Below, one piece after another: positions 11,240 through 21,771 of a DNA stretch of 64,000 bases. The first letter of the stretch is position 1. Every line of letters starts with the position of its first letter. The stretch is taken from NCBI GenBank assembly GCA_036898135.1, contig CM072525.1, positions 55,690,367 through 55,754,366 on the forward strand, given 5' to 3'. The notes beneath the pieces are model-generated. The model did no database searches and was not told the origin of the DNA. It was given only the letters and a program-made list of their open reading frames with translations. The DNA comes from Oncomelania hupensis (taxonomy: Eukaryota > Mollusca > Gastropoda > Littorinimorpha > Pomatiopsidae). Both the position numbers and the translations under genes were made by a program.

Positions 11240-13575
11240 ATGGCCGATTTTTTGCAGAAAGGAATTGAACTGAATCTAAAAGGCAAGCAGCTGAGGAAGT
11301 ACGTCAAGTCTCAAGAGAGAATACAAGAAAGAGAACAAGAAGAGCAACGTCGCCGTGAAGAAAGAGAATTAGAAGAACAACGTCGGCGTGAAGAACGAGA
11401 ATTAGAAGAACAACGTCGGCGTGAAGAACGAGAATTAGAAGAGCAGCGTCAAGAAAGAGAAGAACAACGTCGCCGAGAAGAAAGAGAACTCGAAGCTCAG
11501 CGTCGCCAAGAAGAAAGAGAGGACCATCGTCGGCGCGATGAGATGGAAGAGAGACGACTAGAGGCTGAGCGTCAGTACCAGTTAGATTTTGTAAACATCC
11601 AGCAACAGCACAACGCGCCACATGTTATCAGTGACACCAAGGCTCCAAAATTGCCAGCGTTCGTCGACGGGAAGGACCAGATCGACAATTATCTGGCGAG
11701 ATTTGAAAGGTTCGCTGAAAGCTTTAACTGGCAACCTCAAGACTGGGCAATTCGACTCAGTGCACTTCTCACGGGGCAAGCTCTCGACGTTTACATTACA
11801 TTACATGATTATTGCTTTAGGTCCAGCGGACTCTTCCGAGCCAAATCAGGACCAACTCGACGTTTACACCAGACTGTCGAACGATGACGCCAAAAACTAC
11901 GACGTTTTGAAAGAGGCCCTACTGCATTGCTACAGCTTCACAGAGAAGGGCTACCGTAAACGCTTTCGTGAATGCCGGCCTTTGTCAGACGAGACACCAA
12001 AGCAATTTGTGGAGCGCCTGTCCTCATACTTACACAAATGGGTGGAATTGTCAGGCCAAGGGAAGTCTTACGATAGTCTCCATGACCTGATCGTGAAGGA
12101 GCAATTTCTCAATGCCTGTCACAAGGACCTGGCCACCCATTTATAATTACAAAAGCTGCAGACGCTTACAGATGGGACTGAGGTTGCTGAAAGATACCTC
12201 ATCGCTCACGGGAAGATGCTGGGACCACCAAAGGCTACGAAACATTTTCAGAAGACTGGAAACCATGGGAACCAGATCCAGGGGAGTCAGACGAGCCAGA
12301 GACACACGGACTCCACGCCACCTCCCAGGTAAGGGCACCCAAGAGGCTGTTTCATCTGCAACGCTACAGACCACAGAGCTGCCAACTGTCCTCAAAATAG
12401 AAATAGCGGACAGCAGAGCAATACGGACAACGCAGCGGCGGGCAACCGACAGAAGCGTTTCTCCAATCGACGGCAAACCAGTAGCTCTGACCATCAAGTG
12501 TGCGGCGGGAGCGTCATTCTTCCGAGTGAGACCGAGCGCACAGCTACTCCTGCGGACGTGCAAGAGTGCATGACTGATGGCCAACTTCTCCTTGCCAACG
12601 GGAAATCCATCTCCGTCGTCGCCAGCGCAGCTGCGACCGTCCAGAACATGCCTGTTTCCTAGGGACACGTCGGAAATCATGAAGTGACTGTCCTAAGAGA
12701 CTCTGGTTGCAGTGGGGTCATCGTCAGAGAAGACCTAATTGCAAAAGAACAGTTCACTGGCGATTTCTAAATGGACACTCATGGCCGACAGCAAATGTGT
12801 GAGAGCGCCAGTTGCGACTATTCAAGTCAGCACTCCTTTCTACATAAGCGAAATATAAGCGGTTTCCCTGAAGAGGCCGCTGTATGATTTGATGATCGGG
12901 AATATCGACGGCGCGAGACGACCCGACGACCCCGATTTAGAATGAAGTCCTGCCTCAACCCAACGCGCCGAAGTTGTGAAGGAGGATCCATTGCCGTTTC
13001 CCGATGGAGACCTTGCAGATCTGCTACGGGACAATGTGGCTACTCCAGCTCAGCCCTGCCGACCCGATATCGTCGGTGCTGTCACTACCAGGGCCCAGGC
13101 CAAGAGAGACAAGACGTCTACGCCACTGAAGGTCGCCCACAGCTCCAAAACTGCCATCGTGGACAGAGATAAGGTGATCCAGCTCCAGGAAGCCGATAGC
13201 ACTTTAAACAAGTACAGGAACCGCAAAGACCACGTGACCAAGGGCAGCGGCACGGTCTATTTCGAGGTGAAGGCCAAGACCCTGTACAGAATCTTCCAGC
13301 ACCCGAGGGTCAACGGAGGGAAATCACTACGTCAAGTCTTGGTACCGTTAACCCTAAGACGCCAAGTGATGGACGTAGCTCACGATTCCATCATGGGAGG
13401 TCACCTAGGCATCAAAAAGACGTCGGACAGAATCCAGGCGGTGTTCTACTGGCCAGGACTTCATGCAGACGTCAGCCGATCATGTGACATTTGCCAGAAG
13501 ACCATACCTCGAGGAAGGGTCCCTAAAGTGCCTGTCCAGACAATGCCTTTGTTCCACCGACCTTTCAAGAGGTTC
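11240..13575 (+). pseudogene. gag-protease-integrase N-terminus of element A1, broken
   Basis: Gag begins at ATG 11240. Residues about 25-120 are a charged coiled coil made of REERELEEQR-type repeats encoded by tandem 33-bp DNA units. A capsid-like helical domain follows (KLPAFVDGKDQIDNYLARFE onward). The frame is disrupted at 11796 by a 60-bp retroposon, continues as LDVYTRLSNDD after it, and meets a stop after DLATHL at about 12145. The nucleocapsid and protease region (12150-12960) is full of stops. From 12976 an ORF carries an integrase H2C2 zinc domain (HDSIMGGH and CDICQ). The copy ends at 13575, where a LINE is inserted. Compare the intact protein at 17283-21722. Confidence 0.82.
11796..11855 (-). 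mobile_element. 60-bp L2-tail-like retroposon, copy 1
   Basis: A 60-bp insertion between perfect 13-bp duplications of the gag target, CTCGACGTTTACA (11783-11795 and 11856-11868). Read on the minus strand it is TTGGTCCTGATTTGGC, a short hairpin (CGGA-AGAG-TCCG), GGACCTAAAGCAATAATC, then an ATGTA-type tail. See the copies at 36981, 37920, 40774 and 41361. Confidence 0.9.
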
Positions 13576-13653
13576 AGACTTTTTTTTATATAATCAACTT
13601 TTTTAAAATTCCAAAACAAGCATGAATACAAACCAGTATTAATACATAACATG

Positions 13654-13980
13654 AATAAATACAATCATAACTATTATGCACAAAATATGGAAAGTAAATC
13701 GGAAAATTTTGCATTATTTCAATATTACAGATTAGTCATTAAATCAAATTTAAAGAAAACTTACAGAGTGTACATAGTTATTATAATTTTACAATATTAT
13801 GCTATTCAAGCAAGTTTAATTTACGTTTTTGTACATAGATATAGACAGATAGGGAGCGAGAGAGAGAGGCAGAGAGAGAGAAAGAGAGACAGAGAGACAG
13901 AGAAAGAAACATAGGTCATGGAGTACTTTTTTAACAACTTCTTAATGAACAACCTTTGAGGCAAACAAACAATAAATGAA
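13654..13980 (-). other. 3' UTR of the L1/Tx1-like LINE
   Basis: AT-rich sequence after the LINE ORF stop (13981), with a GAGA-rich patch at 13855-13910. Nothing coding. Confidence 0.55.
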
Positions 13981-15856
13981 TTATAAGCATTCAAACAGCG
14001 GGATATAAGGATGCCATGCTTGCATACATTTTTCTTGTGTCAACTGTACACAAGCTATATACTTCTCTATCTCATATCTGTGTTTTATTACATATGTAAA
14101 TGATTGATAGAGTGGAGTATGTTTTTCCATTTTACATCTATAAATATATGATTTAGATAATAATAATATTAAATCCAATATTTTATCAGTTTTTATATTT
14201 CTGTCACAGCCAAATATAACCAGATGCTCGCTAAAGTGGAAGGCAACAGAATTATAGCATTTAGAATTAATGGCCCTTTCAAATTCCTTCCAAAATACTT
14301 GAACATACGGGCACTTAAAGAATAGATGTTGAATGTTTTCTCTTTCATCTTCACAAAAAGTACAGCTATTATCCTGCTCTATTCCCATACTGGATAATAC
14401 TATATTAGTTCCTAAAATTCTGTGAATTATTCTAATTTGCAGCCACTTTAAATGTATATCCGTAACTCCACATATCTTCTTAAATATTATTTTCCATTCT
14501 AATCTTTGCTCAATTCTTTTATCCCAGTTCTTACAACAATTTGGTTTTACTTCATCATTAATTAATGCGTCATAAAATATTCTTGCACCTCTAGGACATT
14601 TACCTACAAGTCTCAGCACTTTACTGGTTTTGTAATTAACACAGTTACTATTTTCTGTCACCAATCCACTCCAACGAATATATTTTTAACAGCATTAACA
14701 CATCCATAGTATGCCAGGAAATTGGTAGTAAATCCATAATTATCAACAAAAGCTTCATATGTAAAAACATTACCATCATTATTAAGCAGACTTCCAACTG
14801 TATATAGGTTTTTCTCAATCCATTCCTGATAAAAAATTGTTTTCCCTTCCACCAAAATATTATTATTACAAAATAATGGTTCAGATAAAAGTTCCTCAAC
14901 GCAGTCAGGTTTAACTTTTTTCTCCAGAATTTTATACGCATTAAAAACATCATACCAAAACGGATTAGGATTTTCTGTGGTATACAATTTAGTGCCAAGC
15001 TTATCAAGCAGTGACACTCTTTCTTGTGTAGCTTCAATAATATTTTTCCACTTATGCTTTGTGTTAATCAACTTTCTAATCCAAGTAATCTTTAATGCAT
15101 TCATATAATGACGTACATCTGGAATCCCAATACCTCCATCAGGTATGCTTTTGACGGAAGAGTTTTTAGAAATTTTGTTATTTTTATTTCCCCAAACAAA
15201 TTGGAAAATACTTTTTTGAATGGAATTGACGATAGTATCAGGTGGATTAGGTAGTAAAAGCCACAAATATATAATTTTTGACAAAATTAAAGATTTAAGT
15301 ACAGCAATACGACCCAAAGGTGTTAATTGACGCTTCAGCCATATGTTATAGAGTATTTGTATTTCTAGAAATTTTAATTCAAAATTTAACTTTACACACT
15401 CCCTCAAGTCATTTGTAAACCAGATTCCAAGTATTTTAAATGTCTCTGGGTTCCAATCCATGTGCAGATGAGGCATGTAGACAGTACGACAATTTTTTTT
15501 TACTTCCTAACCATAAAGCGCTACTTTTTTCTGTATTTAAAGCTAGGCCAGAGACAGAGCTAAAATACTCAATAGTATTAATGGTTTGCTTAAATGAGTT
15601 TTCGTCACCTTCTAACATAATTTCCGTATCATCCTCATATTGAGAAATTTTATTTTCATTTTCTTTAATTTTAATTCCCTTTATCTCCTGATTCTGTCTA
15701 ATCATGATTGCTAAAATCTCTACACACATAATAAATAAATAACATGAGATCGGGTCACCCTGCCTACAGCCCCTCTGCACACGAAACCAGGATGTTAGGC
15801 CTCCATTCACTGTCACAGAAGACTTAATATTATTATAAAAAGTACCTATCCATCTA

Positions 15857-15949
15857 TGTCGCGTTATATATATAATTTATATTAATATATATATTGATGT
15901 TAAAGGGTGAATGAATATATTAAAAGAATTTTATATGAATAACGCGACA
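15857..15949 (+). repeat. aberrant 93-bp 5' terminus of element C
   Basis: Positions 15857-15941 pair with 23064-23148 as inverted repeats (one A/T difference at the nineteenth base). Positions 15941-15949 read AACGCGACA, the normal LTR end, directly before the primer-binding site. U3 and R are absent, so this copy has no 5' promoter of its own. Confidence 0.9.
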
Positions 15950-15950
15950 A

Positions 15951-15968
15951 TGGGGGCTCGTCCGGGAT
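15951..15968 (+). promoter_or_regulatory. primer-binding site, tRNA-Pro type
   Basis: TGGGGGCTCGTCCGGGAT lies one base after the CGCGACA end. It is the 18-nt sequence known as the tRNA-Pro primer-binding site of murine leukaemia-type retroviruses, so tRNA-Pro is the likely primer of minus-strand synthesis here. Confidence 0.88.
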
Positions 15969-17282
15969 AGTTGGAGTCACAATCACTTTTTAAGTCGTGT
16001 TACCACTGGTGGTGATGATATTTACTACATTGTACATGTAAATTATCATTGTATCATTCATTTGTTCAACGCGGGAGGTTGGAGGGAGCCGCTCTTACAA
16101 ATGGGCGGACTTATGGACTACCCTACCAACCAATGTAACATCAGCTTCCCACGTCGATCATAATTACCAGTATATTTACAGATATAATTAGGTTGCATAT
16201 TTATAACCTTATGCAAACGACTCCCAGTACGTGTTGTCAATCAAATGTTCAGCAGTAATTTCGGGTATTACATGCTGTAAAAGAATAGGCAGAACGGTGG
16301 TCTATTTTATTATCTCAGTCTTAACCGATTGAGTGTTTGAAGCTAATATTGGAATCCTATAGCATTTGTTGTTATAGCGAATCCGGAGACACGAGGACCT
16401 GTGTCAATATTAGAGAGAGAGATAACAAGTTATAATTTAGTATAAAGACTAAATAACTTGTTGACCTACTAGTCACCTTTGAAGGTAAGGTAAATGTTCT
16501 ATGTTCAACGGACCGAACAGTAGACAGACAGTAGCGTCGCGCTTAATAGATCAGTGATAAACGGAATAATCACACAGGATCATTAAGTCAGTTTTGTAGC
16601 CTAACATTTCTGTTCGCCGAAGTAAGAGCGACATAGAAAATTAGAAGAATACTCGTAGTGAGAGAGTATTAGCAGAAGGGTCTAGTAAACTCATCCGCCA
16701 CAAAGGAACGGACCGCGAGTTATAATAGAGTGTATTTTTTAATTTATAAATATACACACAGTAAATCCCTGAGACACGGGTGTATCATCCAGGGTGGATT
16801 GTATCTGTGTGGCAATCAAATAAGGCCACGTACAGTTGATCTTATTAGGCGAATCAAGGTAAAGGTAGCGGGATAACTTTTGTGAATTTGATAAGTTTAG
16901 CTACTGGATTCGAGCCTAGACAGTGACACGTTATCACAATTCTAATTACATTACAAGAATGAATTAGAATCTTTGAGTTCGAAGTAGAACTGGTGTTAAC
17001 AAGAGGGTGCCATTGCCGGATACACAAAACTCTTCTTTTCAAGTTCTTGGTTTTATGCTGTTAGTACGCGAATAGCAAATAACAGAATTTGCAGTAAAAG
17101 CGTATAGTTATAACGAATCCATTGGGGTTGTTCGAAGATATTTCAAAGAGTTGCCATTTTGTATTTTTTTTCCTCCTCGGGAAAATAACGTCATTGACGT
17201 GACGTAATCGGCGTGACGAAATCGGAACTTTTCGAACGCTAATTTATTCTTTCCTGTCGTATTACATTTTTGGAATTCGTAA
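15969..17282 (+). other. untranslated leader of element C
   Basis: About 1.3 kb between the primer-binding site and the gag-pol start. No long plus-strand ORF. It probably holds packaging and translation signals, none of which I can identify. Confidence 0.65.
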
Positions 17283-20200
17283 ATGACGACTCGTGCTCAA
17301 GCGAAAGCAATGGAAGCCAACGATCCTTTCCTAAAGTTTAAGGCCGAAGGAGAAGCGTTGGGGTTGTCGGGTCCAGATCTTGTCAATTACGTCAAGGAAG
17401 AGAAAACGCGTTTAGCTGAAGCTGAAGAAAGAAAGCGACAAGCTGAAGCTGAAGCTGAAGAAAGAAAGCGTCAAGCTGAAGCTGAAGAAAGAAAGCGACA
17501 AGCTGAAGTTGAAGCTGAAGAAAGGAAACGACAAGCTGAAGTTGAAGCTGAAGAAAGAAAGCGACAAGCTGAGGCTGAAGAAAGGAAGCGTCAAGCTGAA
17601 ATCGATGAAAGGAAACATAAAGCAACATTGGAATATGAATTAGAACTCGAACGAATACGTCACGTGAACAGTGACAACACCAACGACAATGCTGCCGATC
17701 CGTCGGATTCCCGTTCATCGCAGTTTTATCAGGAAAAACTGAAGATAAAACTACCTTTTCTGGAAGACAAAGATGATCTGGAAGATTATCTACGCACATT
17801 TGAGAGAACGGCTAAGATTCAAGAATGGCCAATTAATCAATGGGCTCCTCGCCTAGGCACCTTGCTAAAAGGGAAAGCGAGGGAGGTCTACTCTATGTTG
17901 AGTGATGCTGATGCCGGTGATTACGGAACATTACGGCGATCATTATTGTTCCGATTCCAGCTGACGGCAGAAGAATATCGAAAAAAATTTCGAGATGCCA
18001 GAAGACAGCAAGGAGAATCAACACAAGAGTACGCTACCAAGTTAGATCTCTGGTTATCCAGATGGCAGGAACTTGCAGGGAAAGACAACACATATGACGA
18101 TCTGCGTGATTTGATACTGCAAGAAAAGTTTCTTAGTGGGATACCGTTTGATCAAGCGCGTTTTGTCAGAGAAAAGGAGCCGGAGACGATGGGCGATGCA
18201 ATAAGATTTGCTTTAACCTACGAATCAGCAAAGCAAGCCACTATGTCTGATCATGAAAGACCCAGGAATAGATTCGGAGATAGACTCAAGCATAGTAGAA
18301 GGAAAGAAGATGAGGAAGGAGATAAAAAGAAAGTGGAGGCAACGCAGAAGCAGCTCCACAACGTCAGGACAAGGAGGCCTGAAGTAACCTGCTATACTTG
18401 TAACCAGCAAGGTCATGTGGCGAGACAATGCCCAAAAGGAGGGAAAGAAAACAAAGCAGCCGCCGCAATAGCTGGAAGTATGAGGCAGGAGGATGTACAG
18501 AGTCACGGCAAGCTCTGTTCGTTATGTACGGCGATACCGTTCTCGCCGGAGTGCCAAGTAGAAGTAGAAGGAAAGCAAGCGACGGCATTGCGCGACACTG
18601 GAGCGTCGATCACCATCGTCGATTCCAGTCTCGTACCCGAGCGATGTTTGTCAGGAGAGACCATTGAGATAGTGATGGCCTCGTCGCCTGCAAAGTTAAC
18701 ACTACCAATTGCGACGGTACACATGAACACACCATTCTTTGAAGGGAAGACCGTTGTGGCCGTTATGAAGCAACCGGTAGAGCAAGTTCTTGTAGGGAAC
18801 TACCGTAAGTCTGAGGATGGGAACCTGACGCCTGTTCCAGTTTACGCTATTCGAGAAGTATGCGCAGCAATGCAAACTAGAGCTTCTGTGGGGAAAACAG
18901 ATAAAACATTGAAAACATCCAATTCTCTGCTCGGGGATGTCACTCCAGTGGAGTTGGGACAAGCTCAGAAGGAGGATCCAACCCTGGAGAAAGCAAGGAA
19001 GTTAGCTGACAATGAGACCAAGCATGGGAAAGGAGGGCGCAAATCAACTTCTAAAACTACCTACAGCTGGAGAAAGGGAATTTTGTACCGTTCTTTTCTC
19101 CAAAACGGTAAAGAGACCAAACAAATTGTTGTCCCAAAGAAATATCGCAACGAAGTGTTACGATTGGCCCATGACACGCCGATGTCAGGACACCTGGGCG
19201 TAACCAAAACCAGGAAGAGAATCTGGAACGATTTCGTATGGCCCGGAATCTGCGGAGACATCAGACGCTATTGCGCGTCATGTGACATATGCCAAAGGAC
19301 GTCACCGAAGGGTCAAGTTCGGAAACTGCCGTTGGGCAAGATGCCAATAATCCACACACCTTTTGATCGTGTGGCGGTGGATATCATCGGACCTATCTTA
19401 CCAGCGTCCGACAGGGGGCACCGCTATATAATCACCATGGTGGACTATGCTACACGCTACGTCGAAGCCAAACCATTAAAATCCATCAAAGCCGAAGATG
19501 TGGCCGAATCATTGTGGGAAATGTGGACTCGCTTAGGTATTCCGAGAGAGATTCTGACAGACAACGGATCTCAATTCGTAGGATCCCTAGCTGACGAAGT
19601 GAACAGGCTATTGAGTGTGAAAGGCCTGAGGACCACACCAAGACACGCACAATGCAACGGGTTGGTGGAACGTTTCAATGGTACCATCAAAAATATGCTG
19701 AAACATCTTTGTCAAGAACAACCAAAAGAATGGGACAGGTTTATTCCTGCACTTCTATTTGCTATCAGAGAAGTACCGCAAGAATCACTACAATTCTCTC
19801 CCTTTGAGCTTCTTTATGGACGAACTGTACGAGGACCGTTACATATTCTGAAAGAGCTCTGGACACAGGAAGAACAGACGGAAGAAACCAGGACCACATT
19901 TCAGTATGTGATCGACCTCCGCAACAGAATTGAAGAAACCTGCAAAATCGCCAGAGAAAATCTTGGAAAAGCAAGCGCTAAACACGCGAAACATTTCAAC
20001 ATGAAAGCAAAAGCACGAAAATTCAACGTTGGAGATAAAGTTCTCATGCTTGTTTCTGATAAAGCCAACAAACTGCAGATGCTATGGAAAGGTCCATATG
20101 TTGTCACTGACCGCATCAATGAATGTGACTACAAGATTGCAGTAGGAGACAATGAGAAAATCTACCATGCTAATGCACTGAAACTGTACGTTGAAAGAGA

Positions 20201-21722
20201 AAAGCAAGTGGAAACTCATATCGTCGCCGTTGTGATGATCGACGAACATGAACAGAAAGATACTACTGGAACAAAAGATAGCATACCTGTGATTCAGCTG
20301 GAAAATACCCAAGGACCAGCAGATGTTCATTTGTCCGACAAACTGACAGAAAAGCAAAGAACAGAGCTTACAGAAATCTGCAACCACAAGAAGTCTGTAT
20401 TGACAGATTTGCCGGGGAAAACATCATTGCAAGAATGTAATATCCCAATGGAACAGGATCGAGCTATATTTGTTCGACAGTACCCTCTGCCATATTCTAA
20501 GATAAAAGCAATCGGAGAAGAAGTTGAAGCAATGCTGAAAATGAACGTCATCGAACAAGCAGCATCACCATACAGCGCACCTGTAGTACTTGTACAAAAG
20601 AAGGACGGCAACAACCGATTCTGTATTGACTACAGAAAATTAAATCAAGCCACGAGATTCGATGCCGAGCCAATGCCTAACATCGATGAGCTATTTGCCA
20701 AGTTGAGCAAGAAGAAATATTTTTCCAAGATAGACCTCGCAAAAGGATACTGGCAAATCCCTATGAAGACAGAGGACAAAGAGAAAACCGCTTTCACTAC
20801 ACCGCAAGGTCAATTTCAATGGACTGTGATGCCATTTGGGTTGAAGAACGCTGGGGCTGTTTTCACACGCATGATGAGGAAACTTTTGAAACCGCTGAAC
20901 GAAGACGCAGTCAGTAATTTCATTGATGACGTCATGGTAGCAACTGAGACGTGGGAGGAGCACGTGCAAGTCCTCAAAGCAACGTTGGATAGATTACATG
21001 AGTGCAATCTGACAGCAAAACCTTCCAAATGTTATTTTGGATTTGAGAGCCTGTCATTTCTAGGACACATAGTTGGTCAAGGTACAATTCAACCAGAAGA
21101 GGACAAGGTTGAAAAGATCAGAAACGCGCAACCACCGAAGACGAAGAAAGACTTGCGCGCTTTCTTGGGTCTAGCAGGGTATTATCGGAAGTTCGTGCCG
21201 AACTTCGCTACGCTCGCACTGCCGCTGACTGAAAAGACGAAGAAAGGGCATCCTGAACGAGTTCAGTGGGACGACAAATGCGAAGAAGCATTCACGTCAC
21301 TCAAGCGAGAGTTGTGCAAGAAGCCAGTCATCTGTCTCCCTGATCCAGAGAAACAGTACGTCCTGAGGACGGACGCATCAGACAGAGGCATTGGCGCTAT
21401 CCTGATGCAAGACCATGGTGATGGTTTACAACCAATCGCATACGCCAGCAAGAAGCTGAGTGAAACTGAAGGCCGGTATGCCACGATCGAGAAGGAATGC
21501 ATGGCAATAGTATGGGGAATACGGAAGTTTGAACAATACCTGTTTGGAACAAAGTTTGTTATCGAAACAGATCACCAGCCTCTACAATATCTGCAAAAAG
21601 CAAGAACAGAAAATGGACGGCTGATGAGATGGGCCATACAACTCCAACAGTACAACTTCTCTGTACGTGTCATTCCAGGCAAAGACAATATCGGGGCAGA
21701 TTATCTCAGCCGCTCGATGTAA
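17283..21722 (+). CDS. Gmr1-like gag-pol polyprotein, intact 1479 aa
   Basis: Single ORF for all LTR-retrotransposon proteins. Gag: residues 1-120 include a coiled coil of AEERKRQ repeats, then a capsid-like region (about 145-330). A CCHC zinc knuckle lies at 370-383 (CYTCNQQGHVARQC). Aspartic protease has D438 in DTGAS. Integrase follows: H630/H638 with C667/C670, then catalytic D700, D760 and E796 (35 residues between the last two), then a GPY module near 937. RT comes after integrase, with FIDD at 1213-1216, and RNase H follows, with D1364 in TDAS. The order gag-PR-INT-RT-RH is copia-like while the sequences are Ty3/gypsy-like, as in the Gmr1 group. No frameshift, stop or missing catalytic residue is seen. 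The ATG at 17283 is the first in frame after the leader. Only this copy's 5' end is damaged. Confidence 0.95.
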   Translation: MTTRAQAKAMEANDPFLKFKAEGEALGLSGPDLVNYVKEEKTRLAEAEERKRQAEAEAEERKRQAEAEERKRQAEVEAEERKRQAEVEAEERKRQAEAEERKRQAEIDERKHKATLEYELELERIRHVNSDNTNDNAADPSDSRSSQFYQEKLKIKLPFLEDKDDLEDYLRTFERTAKIQEWPINQWAPRLGTLLKGKAREVYSMLSDADAGDYGTLRRSLLFRFQLTAEEYRKKFRDARRQQGESTQEYATKLDLWLSRWQELAGKDNTYDDLRDLILQEKFLSGIPFDQARFVREKEPETMGDAIRFALTYESAKQATMSDHERPRNRFGDRLKHSRRKEDEEGDKKKVEATQKQLHNVRTRRPEVTCYTCNQQGHVARQCPKGGKENKAAAAIAGSMRQEDVQSHGKLCSLCTAIPFSPECQVEVEGKQATALRDTGASITIVDSSLVPERCLSGETIEIVMASSPAKLTLPIATVHMNTPFFEGKTVVAVMKQPVEQVLVGNYRKSEDGNLTPVPVYAIREVCAAMQTRASVGKTDKTLKTSNSLLGDVTPVELGQAQKEDPTLEKARKLADNETKHGKGGRKSTSKTTYSWRKGILYRSFLQNGKETKQIVVPKKYRNEVLRLAHDTPMSGHLGVTKTRKRIWNDFVWPGICGDIRRYCASCDICQRTSPKGQVRKLPLGKMPIIHTPFDRVAVDIIGPILPASDRGHRYIITMVDYATRYVEAKPLKSIKAEDVAESLWEMWTRLGIPREILTDNGSQFVGSLADEVNRLLSVKGLRTTPRHAQCNGLVERFNGTIKNMLKHLCQEQPKEWDRFIPALLFAIREVPQESLQFSPFELLYGRTVRGPLHILKELWTQEEQTEETRTTFQYVIDLRNRIEETCKIARENLGKASAKHAKHFNMKAKARKFNVGDKVLMLVSDKANKLQMLWKGPYVVTDRINECDYKIAVGDNEKIYHANALKLYVEREKQVETHIVAVVMIDEHEQKDTTGTKDSIPVIQLENTQGPADVHLSDKLTEKQRTELTEICNHKKSVLTDLPGKTSLQECNIPMEQDRAIFVRQYPLPYSKIKAIGEEVEAMLKMNVIEQAASPYSAPVVLVQKKDGNNRFCIDYRKLNQATRFDAEPMPNIDELFAKLSKKKYFSKIDLAKGYWQIPMKTEDKEKTAFTTPQGQFQWTVMPFGLKNAGAVFTRMMRKLLKPLNEDAVSNFIDDVMVATETWEEHVQVLKATLDRLHECNLTAKPSKCYFGFESLSFLGHIVGQGTIQPEEDKVEKIRNAQPPKTKKDLRAFLGLAGYYRKFVPNFATLALPLTEKTKKGHPERVQWDDKCEEAFTSLKRELCKKPVICLPDPEKQYVLRTDASDRGIGAILMQDHGDGLQPIAYASKKLSETEGRYATIEKECMAIVWGIRKFEQYLFGTKFVIETDHQPLQYLQKARTENGRLMRWAIQLQQYNFSVRVIPGKDNIGADYLSRSM

Positions 21723-21756
21723 GTGTAAGGAAAAATTGCATTCTTGATTTTTCACT

Positions 21757-21771
21757 TAAGCGGGGGGATAT
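21757..21771 (+). promoter_or_regulatory. polypurine tract of element C
   Basis: TAAGCGGGGGGATAT directly before the TG of the 3' LTR; primes plus-strand synthesis. Confidence 0.8.

Noticed and set aside
11796..11855. Hammerhead-type ribozyme in the 60-bp retroposon (CTGAT, then GAA).
   Set aside because: The CUGANGA and GAAA cores are incomplete and the stems do not fit.
17412..17799. Phe/Leu/Ser-rich minus ORFs of 68-135 codons opposite gag.
   Set aside because: They are shadows of the repeated coiled-coil codons of the plus-strand gag.
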